From Agrobacterium sp. RAC06 (GTDB lineage Bacteria > Pseudomonadota > Alphaproteobacteria > Rhizobiales > Rhizobiaceae), in the NCBI RefSeq assembly GCF_001713475.1, contig NZ_CP016499.1:4031501-4095500 (forward strand): DNA of 64,000 nt, read 5' to 3'. A program made the translations under genes and the position numbers. Below are positions 1 through 8,774 of this stretch, in pieces. Under the pieces are notes generated by a model that was not told where the DNA came from, did no database searches, and saw only the letters and a program-made list of their open reading frames with translations. Position 1 is the first letter of the stretch. Every line of letters starts with the position of its first letter.

Positions 1-1
1 G

Positions 2-205
2 GTCGAAATCACCATGCGGCGCGGCAGAAGCGACGCCATGAAGCGCGCGCTCTATGCGGCCATCGCACAGAATTTGGAAACGCGGGCCGAGATTTCTCCG
101 AAAGACATCTTCATCTTCATGCACGAAAATGACTATTCGGACTGGAGCGTCGGCAATGGTGTGTTTGCCATGGAAATCGCCCAGCAACGCGGCACCGATA
201 TCTGA
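2..205 (+). CDS. Tautomerase family protein, C-terminal part (5' end outside window)
   Basis: The reading frame is open from base 2 and ends at TGA 203-205, so the gene starts upstream of the window. The visible 67 residues carry the tautomerase-superfamily pattern: a KRALYAAIA helix, the strand PKDIFIFMHE, then DWSVGNGVFAM. Members of this family (4-oxalocrotonate tautomerase and MSAD-like) are small cytoplasmic enzymes that use an N-terminal proline as acid/base. That proline lies outside the window and cannot be checked, and the substrate cannot be inferred. An internal ATG at 14 would give 63 residues but would remove conserved strand 1, so it is probably not the start. Confidence 0.75.
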   Translation, partial: VEITMRRGRSDAMKRALYAAIAQNLETRAEISPKDIFIFMHENDYSDWSVGNGVFAMEIAQQRGTDI

Positions 206-308
206 CACGAGACTAAAGGTGTTTAGGCTCGCCCATGCGCGCTCGCAGTCTTCCGGCTGCGAGCGTTCTCTGTCTTAGGAAAGATCATGGAATCCCGTCT
301 TGCCCTGA

Positions 309-1805
309 TCAGTCAGCCTTGTTGCGGCGGGCCGGGAAGAGGATGACGTCGCGGATCGACGGGGCGTTGGTCAGAAGCATGATCAGGCGGTCGACGCCGA
401 TGCCGAGGCCGCCGGCGGGCGGCATGCCCTGGTCGATGGCATCGAGGAACTCGTCGTCGAGCTGCTTGTCCTTTTCGCCGCGCGAATGGGCCTGTTCGAG
501 CTGCTCGACCATTCGCTTGCGCTGCTCTTCCGGGTCGTTGAGTTCGGAAAACGCGTTACCGACTTCCCAGGCGTTGCAATAGGTCTCGAAACGCTCGACG
601 AGGCGCGGCTCGCCCGGCACTTCCTTGGCGAAGGGCGAGATGTCCTTCGGGAAATGCGTCACATGGGACGGCTGGATCAGCGTGCCCTCGACCTTTTCTT
701 CGAAGATGAAGGCGAGGCATTCGCCCCAGGTCCAGTCCTTCTCGACGGCAAAGCCGGCGGCCTTGGCGGCGGTGCGGGCTTCCTCGTCGGTCTTCATCGC
801 GAGGAAGTCGATGCCGGTCGCTTCCTTGACTGCCTCGGGCATCGGCACGCGCTTGAACGGACCCTTGAAGGACAGCGTCTTGTCGCCATAGACAACGTCG
901 GTCGAGCCGTGGATGGCAACCGCGAGGCTTTCGAACAGGCGCTCGACGAGGCCCATGACGTCGTCATAGTCGGCATAGGCCCAGTAGCATTCCATCATTG
1001 TGAATTCGGGATTGTGGCGGGTCGACACACCTTCGTTGCGGAAGTTGCGGTTGACTTCGAACACCTTGTCGGCAAGGCCCGACACCAGGGTACGCTTGAG
1101 GAACAGTTCCGGCGCGATGCGCAGATACATGTCCATCTTCAGCGTGTTGTGGAAGGTCTTGAACGGGTCTGCGGTCGCCCCGCCATAGACCGTCTGCAGC
1201 ATCGGCGTCTCGACCTCGAGGAAGCCTTCGCCTTCCATGAAGCGGCGCAGACCCGAGATGATCTTGGAGCGCTGCAGGAAGCGGAGCTTGGAATCCTCGT
1301 TGCTCAGGATGTCGAGATGGCGCTTGCGGTAGCGCAGCTCGATGTCGGAGAGACCGTGATACTTCTCCGGCATGGGGAGAAGCGTCTTGGTCAGCATGGT
1401 GATTTCATGGGCATTGATGGTCAGCTCGCCACGCTTCGTACGACGCACCTGGCCCTTGACACCGATGATGTCGCCGAGATCGATCATCGGCAGAAGCGCG
1501 CGGGCTTCTTCCGGGGTCGTGTCCTTGTGGGAGAATATCTGGATCTTGCCCGAGGCGTCATGGATGTCCATGAACATGCCGGAATTGCGCGAGGAATAGA
1601 CGCGACCGGCGACAGTGACGATGTCGTCAGAGGTTTCGTCCAGTTCCAGGCCCGCATATTTCTCGGCGAATTCCGCATTGGTCATCGTGCGGTGGAAATG
1701 CGCCGGATAGACGTCGCCCACCTGTTCGCGCAGCAATGCAAGCTTCTGGCGGCGGACTTCCGTCGGGTCGGAGGAGAGGGCGGTTTCGGTGGTCTGTTCG
1801 GTCAT
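309..1805 (-). CDS. lysS: Lysyl-tRNA synthetase, class II
   Basis: Encodes 498 aa, the usual length for bacterial class II LysRS, which charges tRNA-Lys in the cytoplasm. An OB-fold anticodon-binding domain covers about residues 60-150. Class II motif 2 is at about 254-268 (FRNEGVSTRHNPEF) and motif 3 near the C terminus (GLGIGVDRL). The ATG at 1803-1805 begins MTEQTTETAL; there is no competing in-frame start with better context. It lies downstream of gltX on the same strand, separated by 191 bp that hold a rhizobial palindromic repeat. The long opposite-strand reading frame over this gene is a codon-bias shadow. Confidence 0.97.
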   Translation of the reverse strand: MTEQTTETALSSDPTEVRRQKLALLREQVGDVYPAHFHRTMTNAEFAEKYAGLELDETSDDIVTVAGRVYSSRNSGMFMDIHDASGKIQIFSHKDTTPEEARALLPMIDLGDIIGVKGQVRRTKRGELTINAHEITMLTKTLLPMPEKYHGLSDIELRYRKRHLDILSNEDSKLRFLQRSKIISGLRRFMEGEGFLEVETPMLQTVYGGATADPFKTFHNTLKMDMYLRIAPELFLKRTLVSGLADKVFEVNRNFRNEGVSTRHNPEFTMMECYWAYADYDDVMGLVERLFESLAVAIHGSTDVVYGDKTLSFKGPFKRVPMPEAVKEATGIDFLAMKTDEEARTAAKAAGFAVEKDWTWGECLAFIFEEKVEGTLIQPSHVTHFPKDISPFAKEVPGEPRLVERFETYCNAWEVGNAFSELNDPEEQRKRMVEQLEQAHSRGEKDKQLDDEFLDAIDQGMPPAGGLGIGVDRLIMLLTNAPSIRDVILFPARRNKAD

Positions 1806-1841
1806 CGTGTATTTGCCTCAGGTCGGCCTGGAGTGTGTTTC

Positions 1842-1958
1842 ACCCCCCTCTGTCACTTCGTGACATCTCCCCCACAAGGGTGAGAGTGGTCTCCGCCGGT
1901 TCGGGCTTGCCCGCTCTCCCCCCTTGTGGGGGAGATGCCCGGCAGGGCAGAGGGGGGT
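1842..1958. repeat. RIME-like palindromic intergenic repeat between gltX and lysS
   Basis: Two arms of about 45 bp face each other, at 1842-1886 and 1914-1958. Both contain the module CATCTCCCCCACAAGGG or its complement and end in runs reading CCCCCCTCTG or CAGAGGGGGG. The element sits between two genes read in the same direction, so the transcript can form a long imperfect hairpin. Rhizobium intergenic mosaic elements (RIME) have this C-rich palindromic form. The family name is from memory and was not checked by search. Confidence 0.7.
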
Positions 1959-1996
1959 AGTTTCTGCGCCACCCGTAGAGGTGGCACTCATTCAAA

Positions 1997-3454
1997 TCAG
2001 TTTTGCGCACCCGCCATCGCGGTCAGCACCTGGATCGCCACCTTCAGCCGCTGGCGCACGACCGAGCGACCGAGCAGCGCCATCGAGTCAAACAGCGGCA
2101 GCGAGCGCTGGCTGCCGGAGACGGCGACGAAGAGGGGCGGGGTGACGACGCGGAGCTTCTTTCCCATGCGCTCTGAAATCGCACGCAGCTCTTCCTCGAT
2201 GGTCGCGACGTTCCATTCGAGGATCTTTTCGAGATCCGCCTGAACGGTGGTGACGATTTCGAGCGTCTCAGCCGGGCTGGTCTTCAACCCGCCGAAGGAG
2301 GCGGGCGAAAGACCGACGTCGTTGGCGAGCAGGAAGCCGGCGAGCGGCGGCAGTTCGCCGAGCTTGGTCACACGGCTCTGAGCAAGCTTCAGGCCTTCGA
2401 CCAGGCGGTCGTTCTCCATCGACCAGTCGAGCACGCGGGCGACGAAGTCTTCCGGTGTCAGCTTTTCGCGCAGCCAGCGACCGTTCAGCCAGTCGAGCTT
2501 CTGGATGTCGAAGATCGCGCCGGCCTTGGAGAGGTTGTCGGGGTCGAACTTCTCGATCAGTTCTTCCATCGACAGCAGTTCTTCGCCTTCGGCGATCTGG
2601 ATGAAGAACAGGCCGAGGAAGTTCATCAGGGCTTCCGGCAGGTAGCCGAGGGCCGAGTAGTAGGAGATCGAGGTCGGGTTCTTGCGCTTCGACAGCTTCG
2701 ACTTGTCGTGATTGCGCATCAGCGACAGGTGCATGAAAACCGGCGGTTCAAGGCCGAGATGGCGGTAGATCAGGATGTGCTTCGGCACCGATGCCAGCCA
2801 TTCCTCGCCGCGGGCGACGTGGGTGATCTTCATCATGTGGTCGTCGACGACGTTTGCCATGTGGTAGGTCGGCATGCCGTCGGCCTTCAAGAGGACCTGC
2901 ATGTCGACGCTTTCCCAGGGGATCGAGACATCTCCATAGACGCCGTCATGGAAGTCGCAGGAGCCTTCGGTCGGCACCTTCAGGCGCACGACATGCGGCT
3001 CGCCTGCGGCAACGCGGGCGGTCACTTCCTCGGCCTTCAGATGCAGGCAGTGGCCGTCATAACCTGGCGGCTTGCCGGCGGCGCGCTGGGCTTCGCGCAT
3101 GGCGTCCAGGCGCTCGGGCGTGCAGAAGCAGTGGAAGGCACCGCCGTTTGCGAGCATCTTGTCGACGAAGGGGCGGTAGAGATCCTTGCGCTCGGACTGG
3201 CGATAGGGGCCGTAGGGGCCGCCGACATCGGGGCCTTCCGACCAGGTGAGGCCGGTCCATTTCAGCGCGTCCAGCACCTTCTGTTCGAATTCGGCGGTCG
3301 AGCGCGTCGCGTCGGTGTCCTCGATGCGCAGGATGAACTCGCCGTCGAATTTCTTGGCGAAGAGATAGTTGAACAGCGCGATATAGGCAGTGCCGACATG
3401 GGGTTCGCCGGTGGGGGAGGGTGCGATGCGGACGCGGACGCCTGATGTGGTCAT
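1997..3454 (-). CDS. gltX: Glutamyl-tRNA synthetase, class I
   Basis: Encodes 485 aa, which matches alphaproteobacterial GltX; it charges tRNA-Glu in the cytoplasm. The HIGH-type motif is PTGEPHVGT at about residues 14-22, and the KMSKS-type loop is KSKLSKR at about 251-257. The start is taken at ATG 3452-3454 (MTTSGVRVRIAPSPTG) because the family begins there. The frame stays open for about 100 further codons upstream, but that stretch is basic, low-complexity and unlike GltX. The protein could be discriminating or non-discriminating; that cannot be settled from this window. Confidence 0.97.
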   Translation of the reverse strand: MTTSGVRVRIAPSPTGEPHVGTAYIALFNYLFAKKFDGEFILRIEDTDATRSTAEFEQKVLDALKWTGLTWSEGPDVGGPYGPYRQSERKDLYRPFVDKMLANGGAFHCFCTPERLDAMREAQRAAGKPPGYDGHCLHLKAEEVTARVAAGEPHVVRLKVPTEGSCDFHDGVYGDVSIPWESVDMQVLLKADGMPTYHMANVVDDHMMKITHVARGEEWLASVPKHILIYRHLGLEPPVFMHLSLMRNHDKSKLSKRKNPTSISYYSALGYLPEALMNFLGLFFIQIAEGEELLSMEELIEKFDPDNLSKAGAIFDIQKLDWLNGRWLREKLTPEDFVARVLDWSMENDRLVEGLKLAQSRVTKLGELPPLAGFLLANDVGLSPASFGGLKTSPAETLEIVTTVQADLEKILEWNVATIEEELRAISERMGKKLRVVTPPLFVAVSGSQRSLPLFDSMALLGRSVVRQRLKVAIQVLTAMAGAQN

Positions 3455-3713
3455 GAAATTCAGCTCGTGGTGCGTGCGGGGGACCTGGCGCCTTGGCGCT
3501 GGATCGAAAAATTGTGAGACTGCCGATGATGGCCTGCGATGGACAGGGTGGGGCCCAGAGGACCGCCTGTTCCACCGCGAGGCCTTAAGGCCATATTCAT
3601 GGCCGTGCGTCAAGAAAAACCACGGAAACAGGCGCGTCAGAGGCCATTGCCGAAATTTCGAAATTTTTCTGCAAGCCCGGAACCGGAAGGCGTAAGCCGC
3701 GTTCTTATGACAG
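3455..3713. other. gltX upstream region without a recognised gene
   Basis: About 260 bp of 5' region of gltX. It contains A/T-rich patches near 3650-3670 that could hold the gltX promoter on the minus strand. No conserved reading frame or clear hexamer pair was found. Confidence 0.4.
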
Positions 3714-3885
3714 AGCGCAGGCCGTGCCAACCGGACGCGACGGGATATGGGGAACACGGGAGTTTTTCCGGTTTCTTTCCGTGGCCAACGAAATGGCAGA
3801 CGAGCCCCTTAACCGTCCGGCCTGCGCTCTCCCCAAGTCCCCGCCCCCAAGGAAAACCTGCGTCCCGCCGACGCAGGTTTTTCTT
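3714..3885 (+). ncRNA. Candidate structured RNA with its own terminator (strand uncertain)
   Basis: An 11-bp perfect inverted repeat (AGCGCAGGCCG at 3714-3724, CGGCCTGCGCT at 3818-3828) closes a loop of about 93 nt. A competing pairing inside it joins CCGGACG (3731-3737) with CGTCCGG (3814-3820). It is followed on the plus strand by a perfect hairpin (3853-3881) and a T-rich tail. No coding frame is convincing. It could be a small RNA on the plus strand or part of the gltX leader on the minus strand. I do not recognise the family. Confidence 0.35.
3853..3881. terminator. Bidirectional intrinsic terminator
   Basis: AAAACCTGCGT (3853-3863) and ACGCAGGTTTT (3871-3881) form a perfect 11-bp stem with a 7-nt loop. 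On the minus strand it ends the SLC13-type permease transcript. On the plus strand it is followed by TTCTTTG and could end the candidate RNA at 3714. Confidence 0.75.
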
Positions 3886-3913
3886 TGTGTTAATTTTCCG
3901 CGCCCTGGCCGGA

Positions 3914-5683
3914 TCAGCTGACCGGCCAGACCATCAGCAGGGTTGGCACCGAGACCAGTACGATGAGGATGGAGAGGGGTAGCCCAAGCCTCGGATAGTC
4001 CGAGAAGCGATAGCCGCCCGGACCCATGACCAGCGTGTTGCACTGGTGGCCGATCGGAGTGAGGAAATCGCAGCCCGCACCAATGGCAACTGCCATCAGG
4101 AACGCCTCCGGCTTGTAGCCGAGGCCAGTGGCAAAGCTTGCGGCAATCGGCGCCATCACGAGAACTGTCGCGGCATTGTTGAGGAAAGGCGTAACGGCCA
4201 TCGCCGTCAGCAGGATCATCGCCACCGCACCCCAGACGGGCATGCCGCCGGCTGCGGCGTTCAGCCAGCCGGCGATCACGTCGCTGCCACCTGACGTGCG
4301 CAAGGTATCGGCCACGGGTATGAGCGCCGCGAGCATCACGAGGATCGGTCCGTCGACGGCGCGATAGACCTCGCTGACCGGAATGACACCGAAGGCGACC
4401 ATGGCAAGGGCTGCGGCGAAGAAGGCGATCGCGACAGGGGCAAGGCCAAGCGCGGTGGCACCCATTGCGACCACCAGGATCGCGAGGGGGATGAAGATGT
4501 TACGGCTCGTTCCGAGCAGGATTTCCCGTTCGGCGAGCGGCAGGCAGCCGAGTTCGGTCAGGATGGAGGGCATCTGCTGGCGTAGGCCCTGAAGCAGTAC
4601 CACGTCGCCGGAGCGTAGCGTCAGCTGGCCGAGACGTTCCCGGATGCGCTTGCCCTGGCGGCTGACCGCCAGAAGATTGACGCCATAGGTATGGACCAAA
4701 GACAGCTCGCTGGTTGTCTGGCCGATCAGCGGTGAGCCTCGACCGATCACGGCCTCGACCGACGAGATATCGCCACGCTTCTTGCGATCGCGCTCGGTGC
4801 TGCCGGAAAGGCTCAGATTGCCCTGGGACACAATGCGGTCAAGCGCCTCCGATGGTCCTTCCAGAAGAAGCGTGTCTTCTTCGTGCAAAAGCACGTCGGG
4901 GAAGGGCGAGAGGCGCGTGTGTCCGCGCAGGATCGCGCTGGCGGTCACCTCGCCATGCGCGGTCTGCAAAAGGTGATGCAGGGTCTTGCCGGCAAAGGGC
5001 GATTGCCGGGTGATCATCGCTTCCGTGGCAAAGCTCGAACTTTCCAGTGCTTCCTGCAGTGACGGGTTCTGGTTCTCACGACGGGGGACCAGCCAGTAGA
5101 AGAAGATCAGGAAGACGATGCCGGCGGCTGCAAGCGTCGCGCCGACCGGGGTGAAGTCGAACATGGTGAAAGACTGGCCGGTCAGCTCCTCGCGCAGCCG
5201 CGACACCGCGATGTTCGGCGAGGTGCCGATCTGTGTCATGAGCCCGCCAAGCAAGGCCGAAAAGGCCATCGGCATCAGAAAGACCGATGGTGGGACATTG
5301 GACCGGCGGGCGAACTGGAAGGCGACGGGCATCATGATCGCCAGTGCGCCGATGTTCTTGATGAAGGCGGACAGGACCGTTACCGTCACCAGCAGGAGCA
5401 GCATCTGGCCGTGCAGTGAGGTCAAGGCAGGAAAGAAGCGCTTGATGGCGAGGTCCACGACGCCCGACCGCGCGACGCCGGCGCTGACCACGAGAGCGCT
5501 GCCGACGATGATGACGAGATCATCCGAAAAGCCGGAGAAAGCCTCGCCTGCCGGCACCAGCCCGACGGCGACGGCGGCCACGAGGGCGCAGCAGGCGATC
5601 ACGTCGTAGCGGAATTTTTCCCACAGGAAGGCCGCCATCATGATGGCGATGATGCCAAAGGCGAGGATCTGCTCGTAGGTCAT
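3914..5683 (-). CDS. SLC13-type anion permease with RCK_C (TrkA-C) domains
   Basis: Encodes 589 aa of integral inner-membrane protein. Hydrophobic blocks flank a soluble centre that carries two TrkA-C/RCK_C-like segments at about residues 200-300 and 300-390. The C-terminal half contains FLNNAATVLVMAPIA and TPIGHQCNTLVMGPGGY, typical of the divalent-anion:sodium symporter (DASS/SLC13) superfamily. Members with RCK_C domains import sulfate or other anions, but the substrate is not readable here. The start is taken at ATG 5681-5683 (MTYEQILAFG), right before the first helix; an upstream extension to 5782 is polar and not family-like. Confidence 0.85.
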   Translation of the reverse strand: MTYEQILAFGIIAIMMAAFLWEKFRYDVIACCALVAAVAVGLVPAGEAFSGFSDDLVIIVGSALVVSAGVARSGVVDLAIKRFFPALTSLHGQMLLLLVTVTVLSAFIKNIGALAIMMPVAFQFARRSNVPPSVFLMPMAFSALLGGLMTQIGTSPNIAVSRLREELTGQSFTMFDFTPVGATLAAAGIVFLIFFYWLVPRRENQNPSLQEALESSSFATEAMITRQSPFAGKTLHHLLQTAHGEVTASAILRGHTRLSPFPDVLLHEEDTLLLEGPSEALDRIVSQGNLSLSGSTERDRKKRGDISSVEAVIGRGSPLIGQTTSELSLVHTYGVNLLAVSRQGKRIRERLGQLTLRSGDVVLLQGLRQQMPSILTELGCLPLAEREILLGTSRNIFIPLAILVVAMGATALGLAPVAIAFFAAALAMVAFGVIPVSEVYRAVDGPILVMLAALIPVADTLRTSGGSDVIAGWLNAAAGGMPVWGAVAMILLTAMAVTPFLNNAATVLVMAPIAASFATGLGYKPEAFLMAVAIGAGCDFLTPIGHQCNTLVMGPGGYRFSDYPRLGLPLSILIVLVSVPTLLMVWPVS

Positions 5684-5839
5684 GGCGCTCCGGCACGATG
5701 CTGGCGTGATCTGGAAGGCGTAGGAGCTTGCTTGAAGTCTGGCAAGGGCCGACCGGTTCCCGCGCTTAACGTTCGACAGCAAAATGGCCCATCGTCAGGA
5801 CGGGCCATTTCTGTTCGAGCGTTCGGTTGCCGCTGCCAG

Positions 5840-6598
5840 TCAGTGCACGACGGCTTTCTGCAGGCGATCCCGCTCGCGTTTGCGTCGTGCAAACATGTTG
5901 AGCACCTCGACGAGTGCCGAGAAAGCCATGGCAGCATAGACATAACCCTTGGGCACATGGAAGCCCATGCCCTCGGCGATCAAGGTCATGCCAATCATCA
6001 TCAGGAATGCCAGTGCCAGCATGACGATGGTCGGGTTCTTCTCGATGAAGTTGGCAAGCGGGGTCGCGGCAACCAGCATGACGGTCACGGCCGCAACCAC
6101 GGCGACGACCATGATCGGGACATGCGGTGTCATGCCGACGGCTGTAATAATGCTGTCGATCGAGAAGACGAGGTCGAGCAGCAAGATCTGGCCAATGGCG
6201 CTCGCGAAGGTCGTGGATGCGGTGGAGGCGATGAAGTCCTCTTCCTTGTCGACGGGGTCGACGGCGTGGTGGATTTCTTTCGTCGCCTTCCAGACAAGAA
6301 AGAGGCCGCCGGCGATCAGGATCATGTCCTTCCAAGAGAAGCCTTGGCCAAAGAGCTCGAAGACGGGCGTGGTCAACTGGACGATCCAGGCGACCGTGCC
6401 GAGCAGGGCGAGACGCATGACAAGAGCAAGCCCAATGCCGATACGGCGCGCCTTTTCGCGCATCTCGGCGGGCAGCTTGTTGGTCAGGATCGAGATGAAG
6501 ATGAGGTTGTCGATGCCGAGCACGATCTCCATGACGACGAGCGTCACGAGTGCGACCCAGGCGGCGGGGTCCTGGAGGAGAGCGCTGATATTGTCCAT
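5840..6598 (-). CDS. TerC family integral membrane protein
   Basis: Encodes 252 aa with about seven transmembrane segments. The paired acidic signatures of the TerC family are visible: [14 protein letters not shown] near residue 25 and [12 protein letters not shown] near 145. TerC-type proteins have been linked to tellurite resistance and, more recently, to export of manganese or metallation of exported proteins. Which of these applies here is unknown. ATG 6596-6598 is preceded by GGAAG. Manganese riboswitches often precede such genes, but I saw no convincing one in 6599-6711. Confidence 0.88.
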   Translation of the reverse strand: MDNISALLQDPAAWVALVTLVVMEIVLGIDNLIFISILTNKLPAEMREKARRIGIGLALVMRLALLGTVAWIVQLTTPVFELFGQGFSWKDMILIAGGLFLVWKATKEIHHAVDPVDKEEDFIASTASTTFASAIGQILLLDLVFSIDSIITAVGMTPHVPIMVVAVVAAVTVMLVAATPLANFIEKNPTIVMLALAFLMMIGMTLIAEGMGFHVPKGYVYAAMAFSALVEVLNMFARRKRERDRLQKAVVH

Positions 6599-6711
6599 GA
6601 GTGGCTTCCGTGCTGATCAAGCGGACGAGGGAGCCCAGGACATGAGCCATATCCCGAGCAGTGGCAAGCAGCGAATTAAAGTCCGTGCGCGGAGAAAAGT
6701 TCCGTCGCAGA

Positions 6712-7380
6712 TCAGCCCTGGGACTCGGGGCTTTTCGGGCCGTAGAAGTTCATGAACATACGAAGGCCGGATTCCACCACGCGTGCGATCTCCTTGTCGT
6801 CGGGTCGCACGGGGATGTCGTTGAACAGGCGCTTCTTGAAATAGCCTGCCGTTGACATGTCGATGAATTGGCGTGCTGCCAGATCGCTGTCTTCGACCGA
6901 GAGTTCGCCCTTTTCGTTGGCCGCAGCAATATAGTCCTGCAGCAGCACCTTGATGTTGGTGGGCGACGAAGCAAAGAAGCGCTGACAGAGCGTCGGCATC
7001 CGGTCGAGCACACCCATCAGGATACGCATCGTCGGGATCATCTCCGTGTCGAGAATGAAATGCGCGTGGGCGAGCGCGTAGCGCCGCAGGCCTTCCTCGA
7101 CATGGGTGCTTTCTTCGAGGATCTGTCGGATAGCGGCATCAAAGGCGCTCTTCTCACGCTCGACCAGAGCGCCGAACAGATCCTCCTTGCTCTGGAAATA
7201 GACGTAGATGGTGCCTTTCGAGACGCCTGCCTCGCGGGTGACGTCATTCATGCTTGCGGCATCGTAGCCGAGCTTCATAAAGACCCGCTTGGCCCCATCC
7301 AGGATCTGTCCCCGCTTGACCGGATCAGCGCCCGCAGCGAAGCGACCCACCCCGGCGACGGGGTAGGAGGGCGGCGTCAT
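6712..7380 (-). CDS. TetR/AcrR family repressor of the divergent efflux operon
   Basis: An N-terminal TetR helix-turn-helix (ILDGAKRVFMKLGYDAASMNDV, with recognition part VSKGTIYVYFQSKEDLF) is followed by a ligand-binding helical domain, about 222 aa in all. The start is taken at ATG 7378-7380, which has AGGAAA six bases upstream; ATG 7405-7407 would add nine residues and has a badly spaced ribosome site. It is divergent from an EmrAB-like pair, with a near-palindrome at 7502-7524 between them. It probably represses the pump, and itself, until an inducer binds. This is inferred from arrangement only. Confidence 0.9.
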   Translation of the reverse strand: MTPPSYPVAGVGRFAAGADPVKRGQILDGAKRVFMKLGYDAASMNDVTREAGVSKGTIYVYFQSKEDLFGALVEREKSAFDAAIRQILEESTHVEEGLRRYALAHAHFILDTEMIPTMRILMGVLDRMPTLCQRFFASSPTNIKVLLQDYIAAANEKGELSVEDSDLAARQFIDMSTAGYFKKRLFNDIPVRPDDKEIARVVESGLRMFMNFYGPKSPESQG

Positions 7381-7470
7381 GGCGATTTCCTGCTCTTGTT
7401 TCGACATTTCCTGACCGACAAAAAATTAACTGCGTTGCGCGGCCTCGTCTCCAAGGCCCGTTTCTGCCTC

Positions 7471-7524
7471 TTGATATGGGACAAAAAAGGCTCTATGTCA
7501 ATCGAACCGAACGGTTCAGTTCGA
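7471..7524 (+). promoter_or_regulatory. Efflux operon promoter and TetR-type operator
   Basis: TTGATA (7471-7476) and TATGTC (7494-7499) are spaced 17 bp apart. Immediately downstream is a 23-bp imperfect palindrome at 7502-7524, with outer arms TCGAAC/GTTCGA and a core GAACCG-AA-CGGTTC. Only two symmetric positions and the centre deviate. A repressor bound here would cover the transcription start. Confidence 0.6.
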
Positions 7525-7552
7525 GAGAGTTCACCAATCTCCGGTCCATATC

Positions 7553-8740
7553 ATGTCAGCGACGCCAAGATCCACCGCCCTTCGTTCCACTTCAACTCCA
7601 GTCGACAGGAATGAGGCTGCGCCCCTGACGGAGATGGATGCAGGGGACCCCCATCCGCCGCAAGAAGCGGCTGCCTCCAAGTCGAAACGCCGCAGCACTG
7701 TGCTGCCGGTTATCCTTGCTGCAATGCTTGCAGGCGGTGCCTGGTACGGCTACCAATGGTGGACCGATGGTCGCTTCATGGTGTCGACCGACGACGCCTA
7801 TATCGAAGGTGACATTGCGATCATCTCGCCTAAGGTTTCCGGCTATGTCGAGAAGGTCAACGTCGCCAGCAACCAGGTCGTCCGTGCCGGCGATCCGCTT
7901 GTGACCCTCGATGGCGGCGACTACCAGATCGCCTATGATCAGGCTGTTGCCGGCAAGCAGAGCTCCGAGCTTGCGATCGCCCGCATCGATGCGCAGATCG
8001 TCGGCGGTCAGGCGAGCGTCGCGCAGGCACAGGCGCAGCTTGGCTCTCTGGAGGCTGCGGTTCGGGGCGCCGAAATCACGGAAAAGCGCGCGAGCGAGCT
8101 TGCTGCCAAGAGTGTCGGCACCACCGCCGATCTCGACAATGCCAAGGTCGCCCTCGATCAGGCCCGCGCCAATCTGGTGGCCGGTCAGGCCGCAGTCGCT
8201 TCGGCCGAGGCCAATCTTTCGATCCTCAAGGCGCAGCGCGATGAGGCGGTGAACGCCGTGAAGGTGCAGGATCAGGTGGTGGCGAAAGCCAGGCGTGACC
8301 TCGATTTCACCGTGCTCAAGGCACCCTATGATGGCGTGATCGGCAACCTCTCGGTTCAATCAGGAGATCTCGTCTCGGCCGGCAAACGTCTGGCGGCTCT
8401 GGTTCCGACCAGCCAGCTCTATATCGAGGCGAACTTCAAGGAAACCCAGATCGCGCATCTGGTGCCGGGTTCCAAGGTGTCAATCCATGTCGATGCCTAT
8501 GGCGACGATGCGCTCGAAGGTACGGTGACCTCGATCGCTCCGGCCTCCGGCGCCATCTTCTCCATGCTGCCGGCGGAAAACGCCACCGGCAACTTCACCA
8601 AGGTTGTCCAGCGCGTGCCTGTCCGCATTGCGCTGCCCAAGGAAGCGCTTGCCGGCGGCCATCTGCGTGCCGGCCTCAGCGTTATCGTCGACGTCGACAC
8701 CCGCACGGCCCCCGAGGGCCAGGCGCTTGCCGCGAAGTAA
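7553..8740 (+). CDS. emrA: EmrA-type membrane fusion protein (HlyD family)
   Basis: Encodes 395 aa. A proline-rich cytoplasmic tail of about 45 residues is followed by one transmembrane helix (VLPVILAAMLAGGAWYGY) and a periplasmic part. The biotinyl-lipoyl-like half motif AYIEGDIAIISPKVSGYV is at about residues 83-100, an alanine-rich coiled coil at about 110-230, and the second half motif TVLKAPYDGVIG at about 252-263. It would link the DHA2 pump encoded 34 bp downstream to an outer-membrane channel. No TolC gene is in the window. ATG 7553 has a weak ribosome site. Confidence 0.9.
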   Translation: MSATPRSTALRSTSTPVDRNEAAPLTEMDAGDPHPPQEAAASKSKRRSTVLPVILAAMLAGGAWYGYQWWTDGRFMVSTDDAYIEGDIAIISPKVSGYVEKVNVASNQVVRAGDPLVTLDGGDYQIAYDQAVAGKQSSELAIARIDAQIVGGQASVAQAQAQLGSLEAAVRGAEITEKRASELAAKSVGTTADLDNAKVALDQARANLVAGQAAVASAEANLSILKAQRDEAVNAVKVQDQVVAKARRDLDFTVLKAPYDGVIGNLSVQSGDLVSAGKRLAALVPTSQLYIEANFKETQIAHLVPGSKVSIHVDAYGDDALEGTVTSIAPASGAIFSMLPAENATGNFTKVVQRVPVRIALPKEALAGGHLRAGLSVIVDVDTRTAPEGQALAAK

Positions 8741-8774
8741 CACCACCGGCTGACGTTATCGAAAGGGCCGTGTC

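Noticed and set aside
486..1883. Long open frame (465 codons) opposite lysS
   Set aside because: It is the antisense shadow of a highly conserved gene with strong GC third-position bias. Its translation has no recognisable domain. Similar long shadows cover gltX, emrB, the MCP gene and others.
3455..3757. N-terminal extension of GltX by about 100 residues
   Set aside because: The extension is basic and unlike any GltX. The family starts at the RVRIAPSPTG strand, and the added part overlaps the candidate RNA region.
6599..6711. Manganese (yybP-ykoY) riboswitch before the TerC gene
   Set aside because: TerC genes often carry one, so I looked for it on the minus strand, but the conserved loop sequences are not there.
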